Positions 11,871 through 21,644 of a DNA stretch of 64,000 bases are shown one piece after another. Under the pieces are notes generated by a model. That model saw only the letters and a list, made by a program, of their open reading frames with translations, searched no databases and was not told where the DNA came from. The position numbers and the translations under genes are program-made. This DNA is from Lingula anatina (lineage: Eukaryota; Brachiopoda; Lingulata; Lingulida; Lingulidae). The DNA lies in contig NW_019775681.1 in the NCBI RefSeq assembly GCF_001039355.2, positions 115,439 through 179,438 of the forward strand, in the 5' to 3' direction. Numbering within the stretch: the stretch's first letter is position 1; each line of letters starts with the position of its first letter.

Positions 11871-12624
11871 AATGCCAATTTGTCAAGTCGACTGAAGCGA
11901 AATTTGCATTTTGTTTGAAAATTACCGTTTCCAAAAATTCATAAGGAAGGTTAAATGCCTCCACTTTATACACGGTGAGTAAATATATGCGACCCGCACG
12001 TCCTTCTGGTCTGATATTGCTGTTACATTAGACTCTATCAATTGTGAATCCACGATCTCTTAATGTGACTTCTGTACTTGGGGACGAATAATTTTATGCC
12101 TACCTTGTCAACGTGCGTCCCTAAAGTCTTAAGAAAACGCCCTCATTTTAGCAATATATATAATGATATAACAAGTGTGCCATTTAAATATGCAAATGCA
12201 ATCTTACCTTAGCGAAAGTTGGCTAATCTCTTCGGGTATCCCTTCTGGAGAAAGCGGTCCGCTAAAATAAGTACTTCTTCTTCTGCCGCACCCAGCGTTA
12301 CGGCACGTTTCCATTTTGCGACAGACAGATCCATTCTCATAACGATCCATGTGCGCACACGGTATTGTCACTCGACAATGCATTGGCTAGTTCGCATTTG
12401 TGATATAAACAACGTCTTTTTACAGTCATTATATAATAACTAGGTCAAGTCAAGCAGACAAGTCCTCGATATGTTGCGGTAAAACAGGTTTTATCTGACC
12501 AACCGTGCCGTATTTAGAGGTGTAAACAAGGGTTAAGAATAGAATGGCCAAATCTACATTGCATAACAGATAGGCGCCACGAAAAGACCGGTTGACCGCA
12601 ACGCTTTGTCATCAGGATAATAAT
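11871..12624. other. non-coding stretch, nothing recognised
   Basis: No exon, RNA gene or dispersed repeat was identified between the third block copy and the foldback element. Confidence 0.4.
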
Positions 12625-12776
12625 CAGGTCCCGTAACTCGAAAGCATCGCGCATTTTCAATAGCAATATTACACAGAGGTTACAATGTATTATATGGTGC
12701 GAGTATGGGCGAGTTATGGGATCGAGACGCTTGCGCTCGATCGCAATGCGCGATGCTTTCGAGTTACGGGGCCCTG
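12625..12776. repeat. foldback element with about 28-bp near-perfect arms
   Basis: CAGGTCCCGTAACTCGAAAG followed by CATCGCGCA (12625-12653) is the inverted complement of 12747-12776 (TGCGCGATGCTTTCGAGTTA, CGGGGCCCTG), apart from one indel near the outer end. The arms enclose about 93 bp containing CTTGCGCTCGATCGC. This is consistent with a small foldback element or a terminal-inverted-repeat remnant. Confidence 0.7.
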
Positions 12777-12822
12777 GCAGCCAAATAGCGTTCATATCGC
12801 TGTCAGTTGTGTAAGAAACACT

Positions 12823-13050
12823 AGGGTGTATTCCCAGAGATTTAGATCGATCCAGATATTTAGATTTAGATCGACTTAACTCCCTGGGGGTTCACGATAA
12901 ATTGCAGTCAGCCGAACGCGCACCATAGTTAATTACCCCCTTACAGCTTTCAGTACGCGGGACAGACGCTTAAGCCGGCTAAGCTGACAGTAATCTAGTG
13001 AGACTCCCCACAGGGATAGATCGATCTAAAATCTATGGAAACGGGGTCCT
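12823..13050 (+). mobile_element. MITE family 1, copy B
   Basis: Same orientation and order of conserved segments as copy A: CTCCCTGGGGGTTCACG, AATTACCCCCTTACAGCTT, AGTAATCTAGTGAGACTCCC and GATAGATCGATCTAAAATCT. The end reads CTATGGAAACGGGGTCCT, the complement of the left end of copy A. Confidence 0.8.
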
Positions 13051-13310
13051 AAGATTCCCAAGGCAATTCAATAGTTTACTTAATAAAGAAGTGCCAATCT
13101 TTTGTGTACACACGCTATCGATCACAGGGTGGGATGTCATGGTTTGACACGAACGTGTGAGAGTGGTGCGGGAAGCGGTGGTTATAGTATGTATACATGG
13201 GTGATGGTGGTGAAAACTGAGTTATCTTTAAGCCAGTAGAACCTCGGATTTTTGATACGAAATCACAATATCAATATACACGAATCATTTTGAGGTTGTG
13301 TTAACATCCT

Positions 13311-13316
13311 TTTATT
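13311..13316 (-). promoter_or_regulatory. candidate poly(A) signal of cyclase gene 2
   Basis: AATAAA on the minus strand, about 270 nt beyond the stop codon. It sits in sequence homologous to the 3' flank of cyclase gene 1. Confidence 0.5.
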
Positions 13317-13585
13317 TCAACCGAATAAAGAATACGACGTTTTGTTTCAAAAATTATTTTTCTCCACCGTGGTTGTAGTAAATAAAGAAACTAACCCCCA
13401 TGAAAACTGTCGTTAATATCCTAGAAAGTGCCCAAGTGTGTACAGCGTGAGGGTAACAATTTTATTGATAAACTTTGTATTTAATTCTTGAATAAACAGG
13501 ACGAATTGCATTGAATTCACTTGCTTTTAATCTTGCACAGAGAACTAATTATTAAAAGTGACATAAAGAAGTCACAACACCCGAA

Positions 13586-16102
13586 TCAGGTGAAGGTCGC
13601 ACATGAGGGGAAACTGATCAAAATCAAGACAATGAACATCATCATGGCGGCCAGTTTGGGCCTTGCGTCAACACCGCTGGAAACCTGACCGGCAGTGATG
13701 GCACTGTTTTTGATTGCAACCACTCTGGTAGGGGCCCCACTTCCGTCCTTGTGCAGCATGTGAAACACAAAGGCCGTCGTTCCGGTGTTCGGCAACTTGT
13801 CAAGATTGGCCACATTCTGTAACACGAGTTTCTTGGCGCCAAGAAAGGCCACGTGCGCTGGAAATGACGTCGTTTGACCCGCGTCGATGCTGGCGGTGTC
13901 AATTCCCACTCCGATGAATTTTCGGTTGTTCACTAACCACTCTGCTGCCTCTCCTGAGAAGCCAGGGAAGTTCAAAAGGGACTCCCCCTTATCATTTACG
14001 CGATGTGACCGGTTCTTAGAGCCAAGGTATTTTTCGAAATCGTTGACAAATTTCCCCCAGCCCGTGTGAAGAAATACCATAGCGTTGTCAGGTATTCGGC
14101 CATTTTCCTTCTCCCAGTCTTCCAAGTCCTGGACAGTGAGGACAGCGTCCGAAATATTTTCAGCTTTTTTGCTCATGTCTACTCTGACGGCAGGACCGAT
14201 GAGGGTGTGCGCAGGGATATCATGGGTTCGCCATGAACCTTTAATGAAGTGCGCAGGCGCGTCAAGATGTGTCCCTGCATGCTCTGATCCACAAAAGCTG
14301 TTCGTTTCAATCCTGAAAATATCAATATGCTTGTTACTGACAAGTCTAGAACTGAATTTTCATAAAGATTAATGCTCATTATATAACAATATATACTAAT
14401 AAAAGAAAATATTTTAACCAACCACCACCTAGCTAACTAAATCAACTGAATATATAGTGATAATGTTTTAAAACAACCTTTATAAATATCTGTCTGTAAA
14501 CTAGTATTTCAGTTTTTGGTACATTAGTTTACACAAATAAGGCTAGGTCACAGCCATCGTGAAGAATGTATTTGTACCAGATTAGAAAAATAAATAAATA
14601 TATCTATATAGTGACACACTGCCACTTATAGCTGAATATAGATTACTTGTATTCGTGCAATTATATGAGATTAATTTGTGATTAGTAGGAATAGTAATTT
14701 GCTGATTACAAACTGCAAATGTGCTTATCGAAATTTACAAGCCATTTGTTTCTTCGTATCGTTCATTTTCAAGATGCTTTTAATGGAAATACGGGATAAG
14801 AATACCTTTTTGTCTTTATAATATTTCTACATTTTTTGTCTTTATAATAATATTTCTACAACTTTTTCAAAGGTAATATAAGATCACTAAAGGGAGGTAT
14901 ATTTTCATTACTCACCATATTGTATTGTTACCAATAAGGGTTAATCCGTGGACAAGGAAAAACAACTGAAAAGGTGTCCTTCCTGGCCACATAACCGTGT
15001 CATTAGACAGAGGGTAGGACAGGTCTATGACGTCATCGGCTCCCGGTCTGATCCGAGCTTTTTTGAATGCCATTAGCCGCAAGGGGGCACCACCACCGTC
15101 TTTGATATTAAGCGGCAGTGCCGCGACGGTGTCCCCCGTTGTTGCCAACTTATCTAAATTTGCGACGCTTTCGAGGATAAAAATGTTCTTTTTGTTGAGA
15201 GGAACGTGGGCCATCATAGTTTTACTGGGGCCTATTGAGGGCCCGTCTGTGGCCACTCCCCAAATCCTTCTGTTTGAGGAAATCCATTTGGCGGCATCTT
15301 CGGAAAGAGCGGGAAAATGCGGCAGCGGGTTTCCATTGGTGTCCAACCAGCTGTCGGTGCCCTCGTAACCATAGTACGCCGTCCGATTCTCATGGTGCTT
15401 TCCCCAACCGGTGTAGATAAACACTATAGAGTTGTCAGGAATGGGACCGTTTTCTTTTTCCCACTTTTGCACGTCCTCTACTTTCAGGTTGTATTCATTA
15501 TTCTGGGCTGTTTGAGAAGAAATATCAATTCGAACTGCAGGCCCAAAGAACCTGTGAGGTGGAATCTGATGTATTCGCCACTTGCCTTTGCTGTAATGCG
15601 CAGGCGCGTCCATGTGGGTACATTGGTGTTCTTGTCCGCAAATATCATTGTCTTCGTACCTGAAAAAATGTGATAAACTGAGGATTTACTTCGAACTTTT
15701 TCTATTGCAGTTCCCTACAGTACAATTAAGAAACAACAGTTACTGCATAAAACTTCCCAAATGTTTTCTTGTCATTAAATAAATCGAATGATTTCCAGGG
15801 GTTAGGTATAAGGGTCGGAAGAAACGGTACATACAGGTAACTGGAACTGAGATAAATTAATATAGCTTTTTATGAACTAATACATAAACATGATGCGTAC
15901 TTCTTACTTTGCCGTGAGTGCCCCTTAAAATATTTTATGATATAAATGATATAAATAACTGGTACACCGTTAATTTTTTGCACGACGGGTTTAATATTTA
16001 TGAATATTTTTAGAATTCATATACTTTGCAGTGAATGATGATCGAGGACTTTGTCAATGCAGTTGTTTTCATTATGAAGTTATTGATTACGTTTTCTGTT
16101 AC

Positions 16103-16138
<36 letters not shown>

Positions 16139-16589
16139 TGAGATATTGCAACCACGAGGGTTGAAGTTATACATATATTCACTTAATTCACAATTCAAAG
16201 GAAGCCTGGTCATTTTGGCCCTGTTGCACACTATAAGTTGTCGCTCTCGCGTCCTAAGAGGAACAATTACATGTATGCGTTAACGCATGGTTCCTCTACT
16301 AGTATTAACAAGATTCTGGTACTTAGAATAATCACCCCCCCCCTACCCCCCCAGATGTAAAAGTACACTGAAACGTTTAACTGTTGTAGATAACTCACCA
16401 CCCAGATCCGAAATTAACTGGCCCTCTTGAAACCCTAGTGAACTTTAACCCAGGCAGTCCTGGCCAATACAGTGAATCTGGAGACACGAGGTACGTCATG
16501 TCGATGACATCATCAGCCGTGGGGCTCAACTGGGCATGCGCGTGCAAGACAGAGAGCGCCATAACGACTGCTAATTTGGAAACTTCCAT
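13586..16589 (-). CDS. secreted tandem two-domain cyclase (kynurenine formamidase-like), gene 2
   Basis: Paralogue of gene 1, same strand, same architecture. Exons are 16589-16399, 15659-14916 and 14312-13586. The first two have exactly the same lengths (191 and 744 nt) and phases as in gene 1; introns are longer (739 and 603 nt). The predicted protein has 553 residues. A signal peptide (MEVSKLAVVMALSVLHAHAQ) is followed by domain 1, domain 2 and a hydrophobic tail after SSGVDARPK, suggestive of GPI anchoring. Domain 2 has the intact motif HAGTHLDAPAH and GIDTAS. Domain 1 reads HQCTHMDAPAH: the conserved glycine of HxGTH is cysteine, which may alter metal coordination. An acceptor (TTTTTCAG) precedes the ATG as in gene 1. 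The reaction is inferred from the family (metal-dependent amide hydrolysis); the substrate is unknown. Confidence 0.88.
16102..16138. repeat. (ATA)n microsatellite in cyclase gene 2 intron 1
   Basis: A run of about twelve AAT/ATA trinucleotides within the first coding intron of cyclase gene 2. Confidence 0.9.
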
Positions 16590-16824
16590 GGTTTCTGAAA
16601 AATGGTGAACGAAACCTTTTGGGTGTTTAAAATTACATTATTTTTACCGAATACATTTACTGTTTTGCCTAACACAATACATCCCCTAAATCTATATGAA
16701 TTGCTTCTCCACTTGATTGGCATGTCTCACAATTGCCATTCACGAAGTATTGCAATGTTATTTCTGTTTGTCGACAAAATTATAATTGCAAAAACTACAG
16801 TTGGAAGGCAGCAGGCCGAAACTT
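16590..16824. other. upstream flank of cyclase gene 2
   Basis: Holds the presumed 5' UTR intron acceptor adjacent to the ATG and otherwise nothing recognisable. Confidence 0.4.
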
Positions 16825-17486
16825 GTCCAGTTGACCACTGCCAGCTCGCCTACACCATAGTAGCCAATACAGCCCATACATAACCTACAGTATGTGGGCT
16901 GTGTCCTGTCTATGTCAAGGTTCCAGTTGACCACTGCCAGCTCGCCTATACCATAGTAGCCAATACAGCCCATACATAACCTACAGTATGTGGGCTGTGT
17001 CCTGTCTATGTCAAGGTTCCAGTTGACCACTGCCAGCTCGCCTATACCATAGTAGCCAATACAGCCCATACATAACCTACAGTATGTGGGCTGTGTCCTG
17101 TCTATGTCAAGGTTCCAGTTGACCACTGCCAGCTCGCCTATACCATAGTAGCCAATACAGCCCATACATAACCTACAGTATGTGGGCTGTGTCCTGTCTA
17201 TGTCAAGGTTCCAGTTGACCACTGCCAGCTCGCCTATACCATAGTAGCCAATACAGCCCATACATAACCTACAGTATGTGGGCTGTGTCCTGTCTATGTC
17301 AAGGTTCCAGTTGACCACTGCCAGCTCGCCTATACCATAGTAGCCAATACAGCCCATACATAACCTACAGTATGTGGGCTGTGTCCTGTCTATGTCAAAG
17401 TTCCAGTTGACCACTGCCAGCTCGCCCACACCATAGTAGCCAATACAGCCCATACATGACTTACAGTATGTGGGCTGCGTCTTGTC
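16825..17486. repeat. 96-bp minisatellite, about 7 copies
   Basis: The unit, marked by CCAGTTGACCACTGCCAGCT, repeats with an exact 96-bp period from 16825. The inner copies are nearly or fully identical, while the first and last differ at several positions (for example GCCTACACC and GCCCACACC against GCCTATACC). Because 96 is a multiple of three, one minus-strand frame stays open through the array (17453 to 16758). It encodes a 32-residue repeat beginning MGCIGYYGIGELAVVNW. There is no other evidence for coding. The array lies directly upstream of cyclase gene 2. Confidence 0.92.
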
Positions 17487-18700
17487 GACCAGAGGCAGAA
17501 AACTGAAAATTTATTTTTTACCAGCTGTTCTCTAGATAGGTAAATGTTCAATCGCACATCCCCAATTTACATGATGATCGATGGCCTTCTTGTTATGTTA
17601 TGGTAAAATTAGCATAATGGGCAACCTTGTAGCAATGTACATAATTGCGGTAGCGGTGACACTTTTTTGATGTGGTAGCATACATGACGTTGGCCACTGA
17701 TTTACAATTTTCATCACTGTAAAACTTACAATATCAGTATATTTAACAAGAATCTTTCAGTAAAAGTATTTGATATGCGCAGTTACTCCGTGCACACATT
17801 ATTTTGAGTTTACTTCTTGCCTTTACACTGTTAACATAAAAAAAAAAGATAAATAGTTGGGACTTACCTAACAATCAAGGCACTTCTGTTTAACCTTGGT
17901 AGTAACCTTGAAAGTATTTGCAATCCAAAAAGGTCCCAAGCCTTCTTAACTAAGATTTATGATTGCTATTTTATCGTTCTCGAATCGCTGAGAAAATTGT
18001 CTTCGATGGGCAAAACTTGTCGGTATAGCCTGGACGTTATCGATAACGATTAACAACGTTACCTGCCACAGGTGAAATGAACCTAAATTCCATTTAGAGG
18101 CGAGAAAGAAAACAAACCATTTACATAATTATTCATGGAAATGTCTGGCGTGACATGTTAAAGGCACATTATTCTTGCATATCATTTTGTTCCATATTTC
18201 TTCTTTTAAATAATCCACAGGTAAACCTTCCCACTACAATAGTTGGTTGTGGGCCGCAAAGAATCATGCTGGTTATTGTCTGGCATGTTTTTATTTCTTT
18301 ATTTTCTTTATTTTTCAAAATCAATTTAAGCAAACAACTGGAGAATTGCGGACCTCATAAACGATAATTGCCGTTTACTAAAACTACCCGCAGATCTTTT
18401 AGCACAAACGCCCATATTAATTACCAAGTCCACGAATTAATGAGCACATCGTAAAGTATTTAGCACCAACGTCCATATAAACCACCAAAGCTTTATTTGT
18501 TGTAACACCATGTTTTCCCTCCAAAATAATGGAATAATGATATCTACAGATGAAGATAATCAGATGAAGATATTGCATTTGGTTGAAATTATCATTTTCA
18601 AAACTGTCTACTTACAATTGTAAAATGATTTATATTTTTGCTTTGTAACTTTAAAACAATTTTTATCACAGCCTTAATTTTGTTGATCTTTGTCTATGCA
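17487..18700. other. non-coding stretch, nothing recognised
   Basis: AT-rich intergenic DNA. The right part is the likely 3' untranslated region of the minus-strand gene at 18896-20819; a minus-strand AATAAA lies at 18492-18497. Confidence 0.4.
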
Positions 18701-18875
18701 GACTGTAAATCAAGGTGCATGCACCTCCTTGGTTTACTTGACATCACTCGTATTAAATCATATCAAACAAAACAGGTACGCGGTTCCGAAATGTACAGCG
18801 GAATCATCGTTACTTGTTTCAAACGTAATCAGAATTGCAAATATCAAAACTGACGTCGCATTTATGCTAAATTAA
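18701..18875 (+). CDS. possible small exon or 3' terminal exon, unrecognised
   Basis: An acceptor-like TTTGTCTATGCAG precedes an open frame of 58 codons that ends at TAA (18873-18875). It reads TVNQGACTSLVYLTSLVLNH at its start. A donor-like AG/GTACGC occurs inside it. Amino-acid composition looks protein-like but I do not recognise a family. It would be convergent with the minus-strand gene that ends at 18896. Chance is a real alternative. Confidence 0.18.
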
Positions 18876-18895
18876 TCACCACAGTGTTAATTTCA

Positions 18896-20819
18896 TTATA
18901 TCTTTAATGTATGAAGCTCGAATTTGCTATGTCGCCAAAAGTGTCCCGTTTTTGTAATAGCTAATCGCGTGAGCACACGTTTCCATTTGTCTAACAGCTG
19001 CTCCTTAAGGTACGTATTGTACGTCATCATTTCTCTGCTCGTTTCAGCGAGATCGACTCTTTCTAATTTCTCTACAAGATCATCTAGAGATTCAAAAAGT
19101 ATCACATAAGGCCACTGGTAATAATCCGCGTATTGCAACCAGTGGCGAAGCGCCACGTCATAAGTGTCGTCATTTGGATCAGGAACATCCATAACACCAG
19201 GAATGGCTGACGCTTTTGCGGAACGACCCTCTTGTCCTGCTAACGTCCGCTGCTTTAGCAGCTGGTATTTCAGATGCCATTTAATGAGTAAATCAAGGGA
19301 TGGAAAAAACAATGGAATGTTCATTCGATATTGCTCAGTCTGGTACATGGAGGTCACATCGAACGGAATGTGTATGATTCCTTTGTATTCTGATATTCTC
19401 CTGTGAGAGCCCGCCTTGAATAGACTCCTATACGGCATATACTCTATTTCTACGTTGACTTTCGTCTTATTCATTGCAAAATTAAGTTCTTGTCTGAAAA
19501 ATGACCGGAATTCATCGCTGAGTATCGGACCCAAGAGAAACTGATTTTTCTTTGGGTTATATTTGTATTTGAGGTACGCGCAACTAGGTTCAAGCAGAAG
19601 AGCCTCCGTCCCAAGAAAATACTTCATATATTCTACGTCATATTTACTTGTGGCAGCGATGACGTTAGTGGGGTCATTAGCCAAGGTCAATAAACGCTTG
19701 TTCCACTGCCGCCATCTAATCGGCGAGGTTCGACCTTTTTCGTACCTCGTCGACGTCATGATAAGAAGACTTTTATTAAATTTCACGAATGCCTCACATA
19801 CGGAAACCGGATCAGTGCAAACGAAGGCATCCACCTGAGTGAAGAGGTAGTCCTCTTTATACGCTTGGAAAAAACGTTCAGCATCCTCAGGGCTCAGAGC
19901 TACGGTATTATTCCGGTTTAGAACTTTCAAACCATTGGCACACGATTTGAAGGCACCGCAATTTTCAGATAGGCTGTTGTCTACGAATTTCACCCCAAAA
20001 GGTCGCAATGTGTTTTTGACGTCATACACGGGCGCTATGGACATCCCCAGGCTGTAGAACAGCATTGAATACCGAGTGTCGTTGACACATTTCTTCTGTA
20101 CTGCCATACGCTGCAGCTTCACAAGTTCATCTGGGTAGAGAGGTTCACCGTAGGGTGCCACGTGCTCCCCTATGTAATCATAATGTGTGCGTTCTAATGG
20201 GGCAGGTGCGGAGTTAGGGTACTTTTCGCACGCGACACTGTCGTGGCACAAAGTGTTGGACTTAATCAGCGGCCAGACACGTTCGTTCAGAAACGCGTTA
20301 AGGTCTTTATATCCGGATATGGATGCTCGTATGGAGTTTCTTAGGGTTTTCTGCAAGTCGACAGCTCTACCACCAAACAAATCCCCCATCAAAGCAAAGC
20401 GCCCGTGATTAGGGTGGTCCCGGATGCAGTAAAATGGTTCTTTCGAAGTCATCCAGTGCTCCAGAAAAATGGCTTCTCTGTCCGTGGGTCGGGTTGTGAC
20501 GTCACGTAATAAAAAATTACTAATATTTGGATCGTCTGCCACCAGAAACTTCCAAAATGCTGCTGGGATGACGCGCGCGTCGTCGCGACTGACGATGGAA
20601 ATTTGTGCACCCAGGCGACGCAAGATTTTTAAAATTAACGACGGCACTGCTGGGTATTTTGTAGAGTTTTCACCTCCCGAACTATCTTCTACGTAAAATC
20701 GGAGTTTCCATTGGGGGAATATTACAGGAGCTAGCTGAGCAATTCTAATGGCACCATAAGTGTACGTTAAGTTAGCACCATATAGGGTATAAGCAATTAC
20801 ATGCCGAGTATCGGTATTT
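18896..20819 (-). CDS. putative glycosyltransferase-like protein, long 3' exon (5' part missing)
   Basis: A single uninterrupted frame of about 640 codons. Its start at 20819 follows an acceptor-like AAGCAG; an upstream exon with the start codon must lie to the right and was not found. The N-terminal 200 residues (YGANLTYTYGAIRIAQLAPV, then WKLRFYV, LLRDVTTRPTDREA, CIRDHPNHGRFALMGDLFGG) match a family of uncharacterised glycosyltransferase-like proteins found in invertebrates. In that family I recall an RDxDSR-type motif followed by an RDHPxH...GGMWG block. Here the usual DxDSR reads DVTTR, so the second Asp is absent. The C-terminal part carries NVIAATSKYDVEYMKYFLG and YRMNIPLFFPSLDLLIKWHL, also family-like. 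Role probably in Golgi or cell-surface glycan synthesis, by inference only. An ambiguous base lies just upstream at 20835. Confidence 0.68.
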
Positions 20820-20850
20820 CTGCTTAAAGACGCCNGACCTTTATCGTGAT

Positions 20851-21040
20851 TGTCGTCACAGTACCACGTGACCCAGATCTGTTGCTTCTTTTATGCATAT
20901 TGAGGTGAGGTTTACTAAAACGCTTTTTGTCTACTAATAGATTGTTTTTATAATTTTTAAATGACGGGGATCGATTAAAACATAACTGTAGTGTATAGAT
21001 TAAGTGCTGGATCTTCAGAATTCGAGAAATGGATTTTTAT
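20851..21040. repeat. dispersed repeat, uninterrupted (empty-site) copy
   Basis: From GTCGTCACAGTACCACGTGA to about CGAGAAATGGA, this matches 52820-52918 on the left and 53229-53305 on the right. At the second locus a 300-bp foldback element interrupts it. It lies immediately upstream of the glycosyltransferase-like exon. Confidence 0.7.
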
Positions 21041-21644
21041 ATGATTATTGTCCTTTAAGGAATAAGTGTAAAAGCTAAACACGTACCGTTGTATAGCTTT
21101 TCAAGCTTCTCGAAGCAGAAAATCTAGAACACATCTAGAACAGGCATCTATAACGCTATAAATCTCTATTTTAAGCAATCTTCCAATTATTTCTGCCCGG
21201 ATTTTTTTACACTTTTAAAATTCATTTTCGTTGCATTAAAAAATGCCCATGTTTTCTGAAATTCCCTTTATATGTATTATTTTATAAGAGCAAAACTTAT
21301 TGTCAAAATATTTCTGTGATTTTGAATTTTTATTCAATTTTTTTCGGATTCTTCTGCCTTTCGTTTTATATTTCTTACATTCCCTTTTGTCTAATCCCAC
21401 ACAGTTCTTAGTTTTTATTCCAAAATGCTTTTTGTTTCTTAAACATGTTTACCGTTTTAGACATATTGAAGGGGTTTTATATGTCTATTTCCAAAAGTAA
21501 ATGGTCGCATTTGATGGGGGGGGGGACTTTTGTGGCAAAAAATGACTTCAAATACATCTTAAAAACGGAGGTGGGAATAAATACAAGTACTATAAAACGT
21601 ACACTTATGTACATGTCAGCTGATTGCAGCATATATTTTCACAG
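21041..21644. other. non-coding stretch between divergent genes
   Basis: AT-rich. The first exons of both the minus-strand glycosyltransferase-like gene and the plus-strand WSC/EGF gene would be expected here or nearby, but neither is recognisable. Confidence 0.4.

Noticed and set aside
15027-15368. Plus-strand open frames opposite the cyclase exons (also 8346-8639 and 14085-14372)
   Set aside because: Antisense shadows of strongly supported coding exons.
16758-17453. Minus-strand open frame of 32-residue repeats as a real protein gene
   Set aside because: A stop-free 96-bp unit will stay open when repeated. There is no signal, family match or splice context. Kept as a minisatellite.
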